A stretch of 64,000 nt of DNA from positions 623,938 through 687,937 of the forward strand of contig NZ_LZNS01000001.1 of assembly GCF_001984575.1 (NCBI RefSeq), in the 5' to 3' direction. Source of the stretch: Streptomyces sp. MP131-18. Lineage in GTDB: Bacteria > Actinomycetota > Actinomycetes > Streptomycetales > Streptomycetaceae. This document shows positions 25,205 to 34,150 of this stretch, piece by piece; the first letter of the stretch is position 1; each line of letters begins with the position of its first letter. The notes below the pieces were generated by a model. The model was not told the DNA's origin. It did no database searches and saw only the letters and a list, made by a program, of their open reading frames with translations. A program made the translations under genes and the position numbers.

Positions 25205-25789
25205 TCAGCCTGCGAAGACCTCGACGAGGGACCAGACGGCCAGGCCGAGCATGCACACGCCGCCGATGCGCTGGACGGTCTTCAGCGGAACGCGCTGCGC
25301 GATGAAGCGGCCCACGAGCAGGGCCAGCGCGGAGACGCTCATCAGGGCCGCGGCGGCGCCGATGGAGGTGGACAGCGCGTCGTTCGTGGCGGCGAGATTC
25401 GCGGTGGTGATCTGCGTCAGGTCGCCCCATTCGCTGATGAACACCGCCGTGAACGCGGTGGTGAAGACGGGGAGGAAACCGGTCACCTTCCGGGCCGCGC
25501 CGCCGCCCTCCTCGTCGTCACCGCCGCCGCGCAGCAGCAGGAACGCGCCGAAGCCGAAGAGGATCGCGGACACGAGCCGGACGGACCAGTCGGGCAGCAG
25601 CCCGATCAGGCTGCCCGCGCCGACGGCGATGGCCACATGCACGACGAACGCGGTGGAGGTGCCGAACCACACGTACAGCGGGCGCATGCGGGTGCCCATG
25701 GCCAGCGACGCGAACATCGTCTTGTCCGGAAGCTCCGCGAGGAAGATCAGACCGAAGGCGGTGAGCACCGCCAGGAGGTCGAGCGACAT
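25205..25789 (-). CDS. TMEM165/GDT1 family (UPF0016) Mn2+/Ca2+ exporter
   Basis: 194 aa, six membrane helices in two halves joined by an acidic Gly-rich loop (GGGDDEEGGG). Each half has the family cation motif: AELPDKT in helix 1 and SEWGDLTQ in helix 4. Bacterial members export manganese. A yybP-ykoY Mn2+ riboswitch lies in the leader about 125 bp upstream, giving an independent argument for Mn2+ export. ATG at 25789; no strong ribosome site. Confidence 0.92.
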   Translation of the reverse strand: MSLDLLAVLTAFGLIFLAELPDKTMFASLAMGTRMRPLYVWFGTSTAFVVHVAIAVGAGSLIGLLPDWSVRLVSAILFGFGAFLLLRGGGDDEEGGGAARKVTGFLPVFTTAFTAVFISEWGDLTQITTANLAATNDALSTSIGAAAALMSVSALALLVGRFIAQRVPLKTVQRIGGVCMLGLAVWSLVEVFAG

Positions 25790-25914
25790 TCCGTTGGCTT
25801 TCTGTGAGGGCCGGGTCGCGCGGCGCTCACGTGACGCCCCTCGCGGGGGGCCGGGGAGGACCACTCGGCCCGGCACGACGTCGTACACCCACGCGAGGAA
25901 CGTGGGTGCGGTCA

Positions 25915-26036
25915 TACCTGGCCGAAGGTCTCGTCCACCGCGGCGCCTGCGGCGTCGCGGCCCGGCTGCCGGGCCATCCGCGGGCGGATGGCCAGTATGT
26001 CGACCGGCCGGTATTGCGGGACTACTCCCCTTCGCT
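25915..26036 (-). promoter_or_regulatory. yybP-ykoY (Mn2+) riboswitch
   Basis: Read on the minus strand, the 5' conserved AAGGGGAGTAGT lies at about 26032-26021 and the 3' conserved GAGACCTTCGGCCAGG ends near 25916, with pairable GC-rich arms between. These two elements are the family hallmark, and the downstream gene is a TMEM165/GDT1 exporter, a standard target. Boundaries are approximate. Confidence 0.8.
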
Positions 26037-26040
26037 GCCC

Positions 26041-26361
26041 TCAGTGTACCCGCGGTGCGGAAAGGCCCGCGCGCCACATCGGCTGGATCTCCGGGCCGCC
26101 GTCGGGCAGGGCGGTCGGGGCGCCCAGCGCGCGGAAGCCGCAGCGCTCGTACAGGGCGCCGTCGCGCGGTGTGCCGGCCTCCAGGTAGGCAGCCGTCTCC
26201 TCCTCGTCGGCGCGGGCCAGTTGATACCGCAGCAGGGCGCCGCCGAGACCGCGGCCGCGCAGGCCGGGGAGCACCGCGGTCCGGGAGAGGTGCCAGTGCG
26301 GCACGCCCTCCGGGTGGCGCGCGCCCACCAGCTCCTGCAACCGCCCCATGCGGGCCAGCAT
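26041..26361 (-). pseudogene. N-terminally truncated GNAT acetyltransferase
   Basis: 106 aa. It retains the acetyl-CoA motif (LRGRGLGGALLRYQL) and the late LYERCGFR motif, but the first ~80 residues expected of GNAT enzymes are missing. Upstream in the same frame there is no recognisable continuation, and a heptamer tandem repeat begins about 55 bp away. Probably a decayed gene or the surviving half after a deletion; a functional short version cannot be excluded. Immediately downstream is the Mn2+ riboswitch. Confidence 0.65.
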
Positions 26362-26415
26362 GGCCGTTCCCCTCCCGGCGGCGGAGGCCTGCCGACCGCG
26401 CCCACGAGTCTACTG

Positions 26416-26476
26416 GGGTGCCGGGTGCCGGGTGCCGGGTGCCGGGTGCCGGGTGCCGGGTGCCGGGTGCCGGGTG
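26416..26476. repeat. Heptamer tandem repeat (CCGGGTG)x8
   Basis: Eight perfect tandem copies of CCGGGTG at 26421-26476, preceded by a partial copy. Lies between the truncated GNAT gene and the sugar ABC permease. Copy number is probably variable by slippage; no coding role is visible. Confidence 0.95.
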
Positions 26477-26559
26477 CGGCCCCGCGGCAGCACCCGGCGG
26501 CTGCGGCTCGGCCGGGGGTGATGCCGACCTCGATACCGCCCCTGGCCCGGTGCGCCGGG

Positions 26560-27609
26560 TCAGTCCTGTGCGCGGCCCGTGGTGACGCGGGCGATCATGA
26601 GCGCGAGGAGGATGATGCCTCCGTAGATCGCCTGGATCCAGAACGACGAGACCTGGGCGAGGGTCAGCAGGTTCTGCACGACGCCGAGGAGCAGCACACC
26701 GGTGAGCGCGCCGAGCATGCTGCCCTTCCCGCCGTCCAGGCTGATCCCGCCGATGACGGCCGCCGCGAACACGGTGAAGATCATGTTCTCGCCCTGGTTG
26801 CTGTTGATCGCGCCGACGTAGCCGGTCTGGATCAGTCCGCCGACCGCGGCCAGGACACCCGCCGTGATGAACACCCCGAGCAGCACCCGGTCGACGCGGA
26901 TACCCGCGGCGCGCGCGGCCTGCTGGTTGCCGCCGATCGCGTACAGGGCCCGGCCCCACCGGTGGTATTTCAGCAGCAGGCCGGTGATGCCGAACGCGGC
27001 GCCCGCCAGCCATACCGAGGCGGGCACGGTCAGGAACGTGCTGGTCGCGAGCGTGAAGAACGCCTCGGGCATGCCGAAGAGGGTCTTGCCCTCCGTGGCG
27101 CCCACGAGCAGGCCACGCAGGATGATCAGCATGGCGAGGGTGACGATGAAGGCGTTCAGTTTCAGCTTCACCACCAGCAGCCCGTTGACCGCGCCGATGC
27201 CGGCGCCGACGAGCAGGATGCACAACAGCCCGACGGCGACCGGCAGTTCGGCGCCGAATCCGGCCTGGGCTGCGGGCAGTACGAACAGCGCGCCCAGGGC
27301 GGGTGCGATACCGACGACGGACTCCAGCGACAGGTCGAATTTGCCGGAGATGAGGACGAGGGACTCCGCGAGCACCACCATCGCCAGGGCGGCCGAGGCG
27401 CCGAGGATCGAGATGATGTTGCGCTCGGTCAGGAAGGAGTCGTTGGTGAACGCGCCCAGGATCATGAGCAGAATCAGCGCGGGCAGCAGCGCCAGCTCCC
27501 GCAGGCGCCGCCACAGCGGCGAGTTGCGCGACGGGGAGGCCGGCGCGTCCGGGAGCTTGGGTGCGCCGGTGGTGCGGCCCAGGGCGGACGGCGTCCCGGT
27601 GTCAGCCAC
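26560..27609 (-). CDS. RbsC-type sugar ABC transporter permease
   Basis: 349 aa, about ten hydrophobic segments after a ~35-residue cytoplasmic N-terminus. Family signatures include SGKFDLSLESVVG and GKTLFGMPEAFF, and AVIGGISLDGGKGSMLGAL near the C-terminus. It forms the membrane channel for a pentose/hexose-type importer with the ATPase and lipoprotein encoded upstream. GTG 27609 overlaps the ATPase stop by 8 bp and has GGAGTCG upstream. Last gene of a three-gene operon. Confidence 0.93.
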   Translation of the reverse strand: MADTGTPSALGRTTGAPKLPDAPASPSRNSPLWRRLRELALLPALILLMILGAFTNDSFLTERNIISILGASAALAMVVLAESLVLISGKFDLSLESVVGIAPALGALFVLPAAQAGFGAELPVAVGLLCILLVGAGIGAVNGLLVVKLKLNAFIVTLAMLIILRGLLVGATEGKTLFGMPEAFFTLATSTFLTVPASVWLAGAAFGITGLLLKYHRWGRALYAIGGNQQAARAAGIRVDRVLLGVFITAGVLAAVGGLIQTGYVGAINSNQGENMIFTVFAAAVIGGISLDGGKGSMLGALTGVLLLGVVQNLLTLAQVSSFWIQAIYGGIILLALMIARVTTGRAQD

Positions 27610-29116
27610 GGTCGACTCCTTCGATCGATGCGATCAGCTCGTTGTCCCGCCACCCCGCGCGGTACTCGTCGGTGATCCGGCCGTGGAAGAGGACCAGGAC
27701 CCGGTCGCAGTGGCGCAGGTCGTCCAGCTCGTCCGAGACCAGCAGGACGCCGATGCCGCTGTCGCGGGCGCTGTCGACGCGCGCGAGCAGCGACTCCTTG
27801 GACTTGACGTCGACGCCCGCGGTGGGATTGATCAGGACGAGCAGCCGCGGATCGGAGGCGAGGGCGCGGGCCATGACGACCTTCTGCGCGTTGCCGCCGG
27901 AGAGGTCGGACACCGGCTGGTCCGGGCCCTGGGCGTGGACGTCGAGACGGTCCATCAGCTCGCGCGCCAGGGCGCGTTTGCGCTTCTGGCCGATGAACCC
28001 GTACCTGCCGAGCCGGCCGGGCACGGTCAAGGTGCTGTTGTCGCCGATGGAGAGGCCGGGGACGGTGCCCTGCTCGTCCCGGTCCCGGGGAACGCAGCCG
28101 ACCCCGGCCCGCAGCGCGGCGGCCACGTCGCCGAACGGCAGGGCGGCGCCGCCGACTTCGGCGGCGCCCGCGGTGGGCGTGTGGAGTCCGGTGAACGTCT
28201 CGGCGAGCTGGACCTTGCCGCTGCCGCTGCTGCCGGCGAGGCCCACGACCTCGCCGCGGCGCACGGTCAGGCCGACGTCCTCGAAGGCGGGTCCGCTCAG
28301 GCCGGTGGCGACCAGGCACGCCTCGGCGGTCGCGTCCGGGGCGGGCCGCACATGGCCGCGCGCCAGCACGGCCTCGCCGGTCATGGCCTCCACCAGGGCG
28401 GGGCGGGGCAGTTCCGCCACGGCCGCGGTGGTGACCCAGCGGGCGTCCCGCAGCACGGTGACGGTCTGGCAGACCTCGTAGACCTCCTGGAGGTGGTGGG
28501 AGATGTAGAGGAAGGTCACCCCCGCCCTCTGGAGGGAGCGCATGCGCGTGAACAGCCGCTCGATCTCGCGCTTGTCCAGCTGGGCGGTCGGCTCGTCGAG
28601 GACGATGAACCGGGCGCCGAAGGACAGGGCGCGCGCGATCTCCACCATCTGCCGGTCCTCCACGCGCAGGTCCGCGGTGCGGGCGCGCGGGTCGACCCGC
28701 ACGTCCCAGGTGTCGAGGAGGTCGGCGGCCTGCCGGTGGAGCAGGCGCCAGCTGATGATGCCGCGCCGCAGGGGCTGGCGGTTGATGAACAGGTTTTCGG
28801 CGACGGTCAGTTCGGGGACGACGGTCGGCTTCTGGTAGACGCAGGCGACCTTTCTGCGCCACGCGTCGCGGTCCGCCAGGGGCGGCGCGGGCTCGCCGTC
28901 GAAGAAGACCGTTCCCTCGTCGGGCGCGGTCAGGCCGGTGAGGATGCCGACGAGGGTCGACTTGCCCGCGCCGTTGCGCCCGACGAGGGCGTGGGACTCG
29001 CCGGGCAGCACGGTCAACTGGCCGTCCCGCAGGGCGGTGACGGGGCCGTAGCGCTTCACGATGCCCCGCGCCTCGGTCAACGGCCGGGGCGCCGAGTCAG
29101 GTTGACGTTCGCTCAT
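27602..29116 (-). CDS. RbsA-type sugar ABC transporter ATP-binding protein (two domains)
   Basis: 504 aa with two fused ATPase domains. The first has P-loop GRNGAGKS (46-53) and Walker B FIVLDEPTAQLD. The second has GSSGSGKV in place of a full P-loop (Val instead of Ser/Thr), degenerate as is usual for RbsA/MglA, but keeps the LSGGNAQK signature. Powers uptake of a monosaccharide. ATG 29116 overlaps the lipoprotein stop (ATGA); the permease start overlaps its own stop. Confidence 0.94.
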   Translation of the reverse strand: MSERQPDSAPRPLTEARGIVKRYGPVTALRDGQLTVLPGESHALVGRNGAGKSTLVGILTGLTAPDEGTVFFDGEPAPPLADRDAWRRKVACVYQKPTVVPELTVAENLFINRQPLRRGIISWRLLHRQAADLLDTWDVRVDPRARTADLRVEDRQMVEIARALSFGARFIVLDEPTAQLDKREIERLFTRMRSLQRAGVTFLYISHHLQEVYEVCQTVTVLRDARWVTTAAVAELPRPALVEAMTGEAVLARGHVRPAPDATAEACLVATGLSGPAFEDVGLTVRRGEVVGLAGSSGSGKVQLAETFTGLHTPTAGAAEVGGAALPFGDVAAALRAGVGCVPRDRDEQGTVPGLSIGDNSTLTVPGRLGRYGFIGQKRKRALARELMDRLDVHAQGPDQPVSDLSGGNAQKVVMARALASDPRLLVLINPTAGVDVKSKESLLARVDSARDSGIGVLLVSDELDDLRHCDRVLVLFHGRITDEYRAGWRDNELIASIEGVDRG

Positions 29117-30183
29117 TGGTCGCGGTTGCCCCACAGCTCGGGGTCGTCGACGTTCTCCCTGGTGACCAGGGGCGCGGGAAGCTGGTCCTCCAGCAGCCCG
29201 TTGGGCAGCTCCACGATGGTGGAGCCGTGGTCGGTCGGCCCCGGCTCGAAGGTCTCACCGGCCAGCGCCGCCTTGATGTAGTACATGCCGTACTGGGCGT
29301 AGGCGTCGGCGGGCTGGGAGACCGTCGCGTCGATCTCGCCGTTGCGGATGGACTCCAGCTCCTGCGGGATACCGTCGTTGGAGACGATCGTGATGTGCCC
29401 CTCCTCACCGGCCGGGTGCAGCATGTCCTTGCTGCGCAGGGTCTGGAGCGTGGGGGCGAGGTAGACGCCGCCCGCCTGGAGGTAGATGCCCCGGATGTCG
29501 GGGTTGGCGTTGAGCAGGGTGTCCAGTTGCGCGGCGGCCTTGTCCGACTCCCAGTCGGCGGGGATCTCCAGCACCTCGAGACCGGGGTGGTTTTCCGCGA
29601 CGCAGGTGCGGAACGCTTCGGACCTCTCCCGGCCGTTGACGGAGGACAGGTCGCCCATGATCTGCACGACCTTGCCCGTTTCCACGTGCTCGCCGAGGTA
29701 GGCGCAGGCCGCTTCGCCGTAGGCGACGTTGTTGGCCCGCACGATCATCTCGACCTCGCCCTCCTCGGGGGCGACGTCGACGGCGACGACCGGAACGCCG
29801 CGCCGCTCGGCCTGGTCGAGGGCGGCGGAGATGGCGCCGCTGTCCAGCGGGGCGACGACCAGTCCGGCGACGTTCTGGTTGAGCAGGTTGTTGACGTCGG
29901 TGATCTGCTGGGCCGAATCGCCGTTGGAGTTGACCGTGCCGAGCGCGTCGACGCCCTCGGAATCCGCCATCCGCGGCACGTAGTCGTTGTACGCCTGCCA
30001 GAAGGGAGACGTCAGCAGGGGGAGCACCACCCCGACCGGGCCGTCGCTCCCCCCTCCTCCGCCGCCGCCCGAGGGGCCGGAGTCGGCCGTGCTGCCGCAC
30101 GCGCCGAGCACCAGCGCGGCACCGGCGGCCAGGGCCGCCGCCCGCAGCCGGCGCGTTGTGTGCCGAAGTGACTGACCCGCCAT
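29113..30183 (-). CDS. Sugar-binding lipoprotein (RbsB-type)
   Basis: 356 aa. Signal peptide with twin basic start and lipobox LGAC (C29), then a Ser/Gly linker with a run of Gly. The mature part is a periplasmic-binding fold (VGVVLPLLTSPFWQAYNDY, NLLNQNVAGLVVAPLDSG, VAVDVAPEEGEVEMIV). It captures the sugar for the RbsA/RbsC pair. Ligand unknown; the nearby Gfo/Idh and ThuA genes hint at a polyol or keto-sugar. First gene of the operon, divergent from a FadR-type regulator. Confidence 0.92.
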   Translation of the reverse strand: MAGQSLRHTTRRLRAAALAAGAALVLGACGSTADSGPSGGGGGGGSDGPVGVVLPLLTSPFWQAYNDYVPRMADSEGVDALGTVNSNGDSAQQITDVNNLLNQNVAGLVVAPLDSGAISAALDQAERRGVPVVAVDVAPEEGEVEMIVRANNVAYGEAACAYLGEHVETGKVVQIMGDLSSVNGRERSEAFRTCVAENHPGLEVLEIPADWESDKAAAQLDTLLNANPDIRGIYLQAGGVYLAPTLQTLRSKDMLHPAGEEGHITIVSNDGIPQELESIRNGEIDATVSQPADAYAQYGMYYIKAALAGETFEPGPTDHGSTIVELPNGLLEDQLPAPLVTRENVDDPELWGNRDQ

Positions 30184-30254
30184 GCCTACGGCTCCTTGTC
30201 CGGGGAGGGTGCGTGCCGGACGCCGGAACGCCCGCCACCGCCGTGACGCATCAA

Positions 30255-30331
30255 TTATCGGACCACTTAGGCCAGTTGGGCACCCATGCGGCATCGAATT
30301 CCCGATTCCGGAGCCGATTGGTCGGGCCACT
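30255..30331. promoter_or_regulatory. Two candidate FadR/GntR operators
   Basis: TTATCGGACCACTTA (30255-30269) and ATTGGTCGGGCCACT (30317-30331). Both carry a GACCA/GGCCA half-site around a TCGG core, like FadR-subfamily sites (TGGTCnGACCA type). They sit between the sugar-binding lipoprotein and the divergent GntR gene. Imperfect palindromes, so tentative. Confidence 0.4.
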
Positions 30332-30375
30332 GGGCGGTAGACTGCCGCTCCGTACGACACCGGAGGTCGGCCAGC

Positions 30376-31074
30376 GTGGAGCGGAGCACACCGCCCAGGG
30401 GGACGGTGACGCAGCGTGCCATCGAGCAGCTCAAGTCGCTGATCTCCGAGGGGCATCTGGAGCCGGGGCAGCGCCTGCCCACCGAACGGGACCTCGCGGT
30501 GCGCCTGGGCATCTCGCGCAGTTCGATGCGGGAGGCGATCAGGGCGCTGACGGTGCTGGGCGTACTGGAGGCACGGCACGGCTCCGGGATCTACGTCACG
30601 CGGCTCCAGGCCGCCGATCTGCTGGAGACGCTGGGGGTCGTGGCCGACCTCTCGCGCGGGCCGCAGCTGATCGAGCTGATGGAGATCCGCCGCGCCCTGG
30701 AGGCCACGGCGGCGGCCATCGCCGCCGCGCGCATCTCCCCGGAGCAGCTGGCGGAGGTGGAGACGCACCTCGACGCGATGTACGCGACGGAGGACCCGGG
30801 CGAAATCCTCGCCCACGACCTGGCCTTCCACCGGGCCGTGGCCGTGGCAGGCGGCAACGGGACGCTGGTGGCGATCCTCGACGGCCTGTCCTCGCGGACG
30901 TTCCGCGCCCGCGTGTGGCGCGGCTACCAGGAGGAGGGCGTGTTCGACCGCACCCGCCACGAACACCGGCGGATTCTCGATGCCTTGCGGGCGCGCGACC
31001 CGGAGGCGGCCAGGGCCGCGGCGGCGGCACACGTCGGGGAGGTGGAGTCCTGGCTGCGGGCGCGCCAGACCTGA
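30376..31074 (+). CDS. FadR-subfamily GntR transcriptional regulator
   Basis: 232 aa. Winged helix at residues 14-80 (PGQRLPTERDLAVRLGISRS, GVLEARHGSGIYV), then an FCD domain with the metal/ligand-binding His pattern (HDLAFHRAV, RHEHRRIL, AAHVGEVESWL). It likely represses the divergent sugar transporter operon and responds to a carboxylate or sugar acid. GTG 30376 follows a GGAGG site; the frame upstream has no similarity. Confidence 0.9.
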   Translation: MERSTPPRGTVTQRAIEQLKSLISEGHLEPGQRLPTERDLAVRLGISRSSMREAIRALTVLGVLEARHGSGIYVTRLQAADLLETLGVVADLSRGPQLIELMEIRRALEATAAAIAAARISPEQLAEVETHLDAMYATEDPGEILAHDLAFHRAVAVAGGNGTLVAILDGLSSRTFRARVWRGYQEEGVFDRTRHEHRRILDALRARDPEAARAAAAAHVGEVESWLRARQT

Positions 31075-31246
31075 GCGGTCCGGCGGCGGTGACCAGGCAC
31101 GACCGGCGGCAACTCGCCAGGTCCGCACGGCGGTTGGTCAGCGAACACCTGGGCGATGAGGGCCGGGTGCGGGTTAGTCTTTGCGCCACGGGAAGGGCGA
31201 GCCCGCTCGGACGCGCGGGCCGCGGCACGAGGAGGGGATTTTCGCG

Positions 31247-32065
31247 GTGGCGAACGAGAACGGCGGAGCCGAGGGCGGCCAGACCTCGGACATCGACCTG
31301 AGCAGGCCGAGCATCGCGCGGGTCTACGACGCCGTTCTGGGCGGCAAGGACAATTACGAGGTCGACCGGGTGGTCGCCGACCAGGTGCGCCGGACGATGC
31401 CGCATATCAGCGACGTCGGCTGGTTCAACCGGGCCGTCCTCGGCCGCACGGTGCGGTATCTGGCCCAGGACGCCGGGATCAGGCACTTCATCGACCTGGG
31501 CGCGGGGCTGCCGACCCTGGAGAACACGCACCAGGTCGCGCAGCGGTACGCACCCGACGCGCGCGTGGTGTACGTCGACAACGACCCGATCGTGCTGGCG
31601 CACGGCCGGGCGCTGCTGGAGGAGAACGAGCGGACGTCCGTCGTCACGGCCGATCTGCGCGAGCCCGCGGCGGTCCTGGCGCACCCGGGCGTGCGGCGGC
31701 TGATCGATTTCTCCGAGCCGGTCGGGGTGCTGCTGATCGGCATGCTGCACCACCTGCACGACGACGAGAACCCGCAGGGCATCGTCGACGCCTACCTGGA
31801 CGCGGTCCCCTCCGGCAGCCACCTGGTGATCACCGCGTTCTGCGATACGGGCCCCGAGGCCCGCGGCGTGGAGGAGACGATGCTGGAGTTCCTCGGCACC
31901 GGGCGGTTCCGGACGACGGAGGAGATCACGGCGTACTTCAAGGGCCTCGACCTGCTGGAGCCCGGCGTGGTGTCCCTGCCGCTGTGGCGGCCGGACGCGC
32001 CCGTCGCGCTGCCGCTGACGGTCGCCCAGCGGCTGATGGCGGGGGGTGTCGCCCGCAAGCCGTGA
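31247..32065 (+). CDS. S-adenosyl-methyltransferase, PF04672 family
   Basis: 272 aa, matching the actinobacterial SAM-dependent methyltransferase family PF04672: RPSIARVYDAVLGGKDNYEVD, then FIDLGAGLPTLENTHQVA (SAM-binding loop), VVYVDNDPIVLAHGRALL, and GVLLIGMLHHLHD. These are abundant in streptomycetes and their substrates are unknown. Another member is at 62754-63569 in this window. GTG 31247 has an AGGAGGGG site 9 bp upstream. Monocistronic, ending at a shared hairpin. Confidence 0.88.
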   Translation: MANENGGAEGGQTSDIDLSRPSIARVYDAVLGGKDNYEVDRVVADQVRRTMPHISDVGWFNRAVLGRTVRYLAQDAGIRHFIDLGAGLPTLENTHQVAQRYAPDARVVYVDNDPIVLAHGRALLEENERTSVVTADLREPAAVLAHPGVRRLIDFSEPVGVLLIGMLHHLHDDENPQGIVDAYLDAVPSGSHLVITAFCDTGPEARGVEETMLEFLGTGRFRTTEEITAYFKGLDLLEPGVVSLPLWRPDAPVALPLTVAQRLMAGGVARKP

Positions 32066-32076
32066 CCTCGGGCGCC

Positions 32077-32097
32077 GACCCGCGCGCGGCGCGGGTC
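32077..32097. terminator. Bidirectional terminator hairpin
   Basis: GACCCGCGC, loop GCG, GCGCGGGTC: perfect 9-bp stem between two convergent methyltransferase genes (ends 32065 and 32096). Confidence 0.65.
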
Positions 32098-32827
32098 AGC
32101 GCCCGCGCCGCGCGAGGACCAGGCGGCAGCGCGGGCTGCCGTCGGGCAGCGCACCGAGGTCGTCCAGTGGCCACGTGCCCACGTCGAAGCCTGCGGCGCC
32201 CAGTTCCTCGCTCACCCGGGGCAGCGGGAAGGTGCGGTAATACATGACGAACCGCGGGCGCCACAGCGCGTTCCGCAGGCGCATCGCGGCGTCGAAGCCC
32301 CACAGCGTCCAGTACTGCGCCGAGCCGACGCGCGGCGGCGCGGCGACGGGAAAGGCGAAGAGGCCGCCGGGCCGGAGCGCGCCGTACGCCCGGGCGAACA
32401 GCGCGGGCCGCTCCGCGGGCAGGAAGTGGCCGAACGCGCCGAAGCTGACGACGAGGTCGAAGGCGCCGGTGAACGGCAGGGCCCTGGCGTCGGCGCGCAC
32501 CAGGTCCACGGGCGGGCCGCCGGGCGCCGGGGGCCGGGCGGCGCGGGCCACCGCGAGCATCCCGGCGCTGAAGTCCACGCCCACGACGCGCCGTTCGCAG
32601 AGCCCGGACAGCACGCCGAGGCCGGCCCCGGTGCCGCAGCACAGGTCGAGCCCGGTGCCGAACGGCCCCAGCGGCCGCAGGGCGGCGGCCACGGCGCCCA
32701 GGACCCGGTCCTGGGTGCGGAACGGGGTGTGGTCGAACTTCGGTGCCAGCAGGTCGTAGCCGCGCTCGACGGAGGACATCGCCTGCACGGCCAGCTCGTG
32801 GAGGGCCGGGCCCCGGGGAGTGAACAC
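32096..32827 (-). CDS. Class I SAM-dependent methyltransferase
   Basis: 243 aa with Rossmann methyltransferase motifs: GLDLCCGTGAGLGVL (motif I), VGVDFSAGMLAVAR (motif II), DLVVSFGAFGHFLP (motif IV). Methyl acceptor unknown. Start is uncertain: GTG 32827 gives a typical length, GTG 32863 would add 12 residues. It faces a PF04672 methyltransferase across a hairpin and is followed upstream by the FAD oxidoreductase operon on the same strand but not obviously coupled. Confidence 0.8.
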   Translation of the reverse strand: MFTPRGPALHELAVQAMSSVERGYDLLAPKFDHTPFRTQDRVLGAVAAALRPLGPFGTGLDLCCGTGAGLGVLSGLCERRVVGVDFSAGMLAVARAARPPAPGGPPVDLVRADARALPFTGAFDLVVSFGAFGHFLPAERPALFARAYGALRPGGLFAFPVAAPPRVGSAQYWTLWGFDAAMRLRNALWRPRFVMYYRTFPLPRVSEELGAAGFDVGTWPLDDLGALPDGSPRCRLVLARRGR

Positions 32828-32872
32828 GCCCTCACCGTAACGAAGTGCGGGGCCCACGGGCACCGCCCGCGT

Positions 32873-34150
32873 TCAGTGCACGCTCACCGTGACGGGGCCG
32901 CCGCGGTCGTCCACGTTCCGCAGCACCGACCAGGGGATGCGCAGCGCGCGGCCGGGGGCGGCGGGCCAGGGCAGGGTGCGGCGGGCGACGGTCCTGCCGT
33001 CCTGGCGGACGGTGACGCGTGGCACGCGGACGAACTCGTCGGTCCACAGCAGCAGCCGGTTGCGCGGGGGCGCGGGCGCGCCGGGGCGCAGCAGCCCGGG
33101 GGCGATCCAGCGCAGGGGCGGCTCGGTCAGGATGCGCACGCCGGGGCCCTCTCCTTCGTCCTCGTCGCCCGCGAGGTGGCGCAGCACCTGGTCGGCGACG
33201 TGCGCGCCGTCCAGGGCGGCCACGTCCGCGGTGTCGACGGGGTGCAGGAGGTTCCCGGCGGCGAACACGCCGGGGCGGCTGGTCCGCAGCGCGGTGTCGA
33301 CCAGGGGGCCCAGCGTTCCGGGGTCGAGGTCGAGCCCGGCGGCGCGGGCGAGTTCGTGGTCGGGAATCCAGTCGCCGGTGAACACCAGGGTGTCGCACTC
33401 GACGGTGCGCCGCGCCCCGGTGTCCAGGTGCTCGATCTCCACGGCCGCCAGCCGGCCGCGGCCGATCACCCGGGTGACGCGGGTCCTGGTGGCCACGGGC
33501 ACGCGCAGCAGGGTGCGGCCGGGCACCGTGAACGCGGCGTAGGACTCGGCCGCCGGGTGCTCGGTGGCCATGAGGGCGACCGCGCAGCCCGCCTCGCGGA
33601 GCGTCAGGACCGCGGACCAGCTGACGAGTTCCGCGCCGACGATGACGGCCCGCCGGCCGACGCGCCCGTGGTGGAGGTGCACCACGTTCTGGAGCTGGCC
33701 CGTGGTGTACACGCCGTGCGGCCGGTCGCCGGGGACGAGGCGGGCCGGGCGGGGCCGTTCGCGGGCGCCGGTGGCCAGGACGACGGCCCTGGCCCGGATG
33801 CGCCTGCGGCCCGCGGGCCCGGTGACCTCGGCGGTGTGTGCGTCGGCCCAGCCGGTGACCATGGTGCGGGTGTGGATGACGGCGCCCGCCTCGGCCGCGC
33901 GCGCCGCCAGGTGCGCCGCGTAGCGGGGGCCGCGCATGACGCGGCGCAGGTCGCGCAGCCCGTAGCCGGTGTGGTCGCTGTGCCGGGGGATGCCGCCGGC
34001 CTCGGCCTCCCGTTCGACGACCAGCACCTCGCCCGGGATGCGGGGGGCGAGGCGGGCGGCGGCGGTGAGGCCGGCCGGGCCGCCGCCGATGACGAGGACG
34101 TCGGGGGTCAGCAGTGGCGTGGTGCCCGGCGTGGGGGTGTCGGGGTTCAT
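32873..34150 (-). CDS. FAD/NAD(P)-dependent oxidoreductase (pyridine-nucleotide-disulfide type)
   Basis: 425 aa. FAD-binding GGGPAGLTAAARLA at about 22-35, a second Rossmann motif (GRRAVIVGAELVSW), ATGARERPRPARLVPG, and DTALRTSRPGVFAAGNLL. It belongs to the same class as HcnB/OoxA or the second flavoprotein in glycerol-3-phosphate oxidising operons. Last gene of a five-gene operon; ATG 34150 overlaps the stop of the GlpA-like gene (ATGA). Likely passes electrons from its BFD-domain partner. Confidence 0.87.
   Translation of the reverse strand: MNPDTPTPGTTPLLTPDVLVIGGGPAGLTAAARLAPRIPGEVLVVEREAEAGGIPRHSDHTGYGLRDLRRVMRGPRYAAHLAARAAEAGAVIHTRTMVTGWADAHTAEVTGPAGRRRIRARAVVLATGARERPRPARLVPGDRPHGVYTTGQLQNVVHLHHGRVGRRAVIVGAELVSWSAVLTLREAGCAVALMATEHPAAESYAAFTVPGRTLLRVPVATRTRVTRVIGRGRLAAVEIEHLDTGARRTVECDTLVFTGDWIPDHELARAAGLDLDPGTLGPLVDTALRTSRPGVFAAGNLLHPVDTADVAALDGAHVADQVLRHLAGDEDEGEGPGVRILTEPPLRWIAPGLLRPGAPAPPRNRLLLWTDEFVRVPRVTVRQDGRTVARRTLPWPAAPGRALRIPWSVLRNVDDRGGPVTVSVH

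Noticed and set aside
26041..26361. GNAT gene as the N-acetyltransferase of the azole peptide (goadsporin-like tailoring)
   Set aside because: It lies about 5 kb outside the cluster, is truncated, and is separated by unrelated genes.
26416..26476. Heptamer array considered as a CRISPR or an origin-like iteron
   Set aside because: Uninterrupted 7-bp tandem copies without spacers, cas genes or replication genes; simple slippage repeat.
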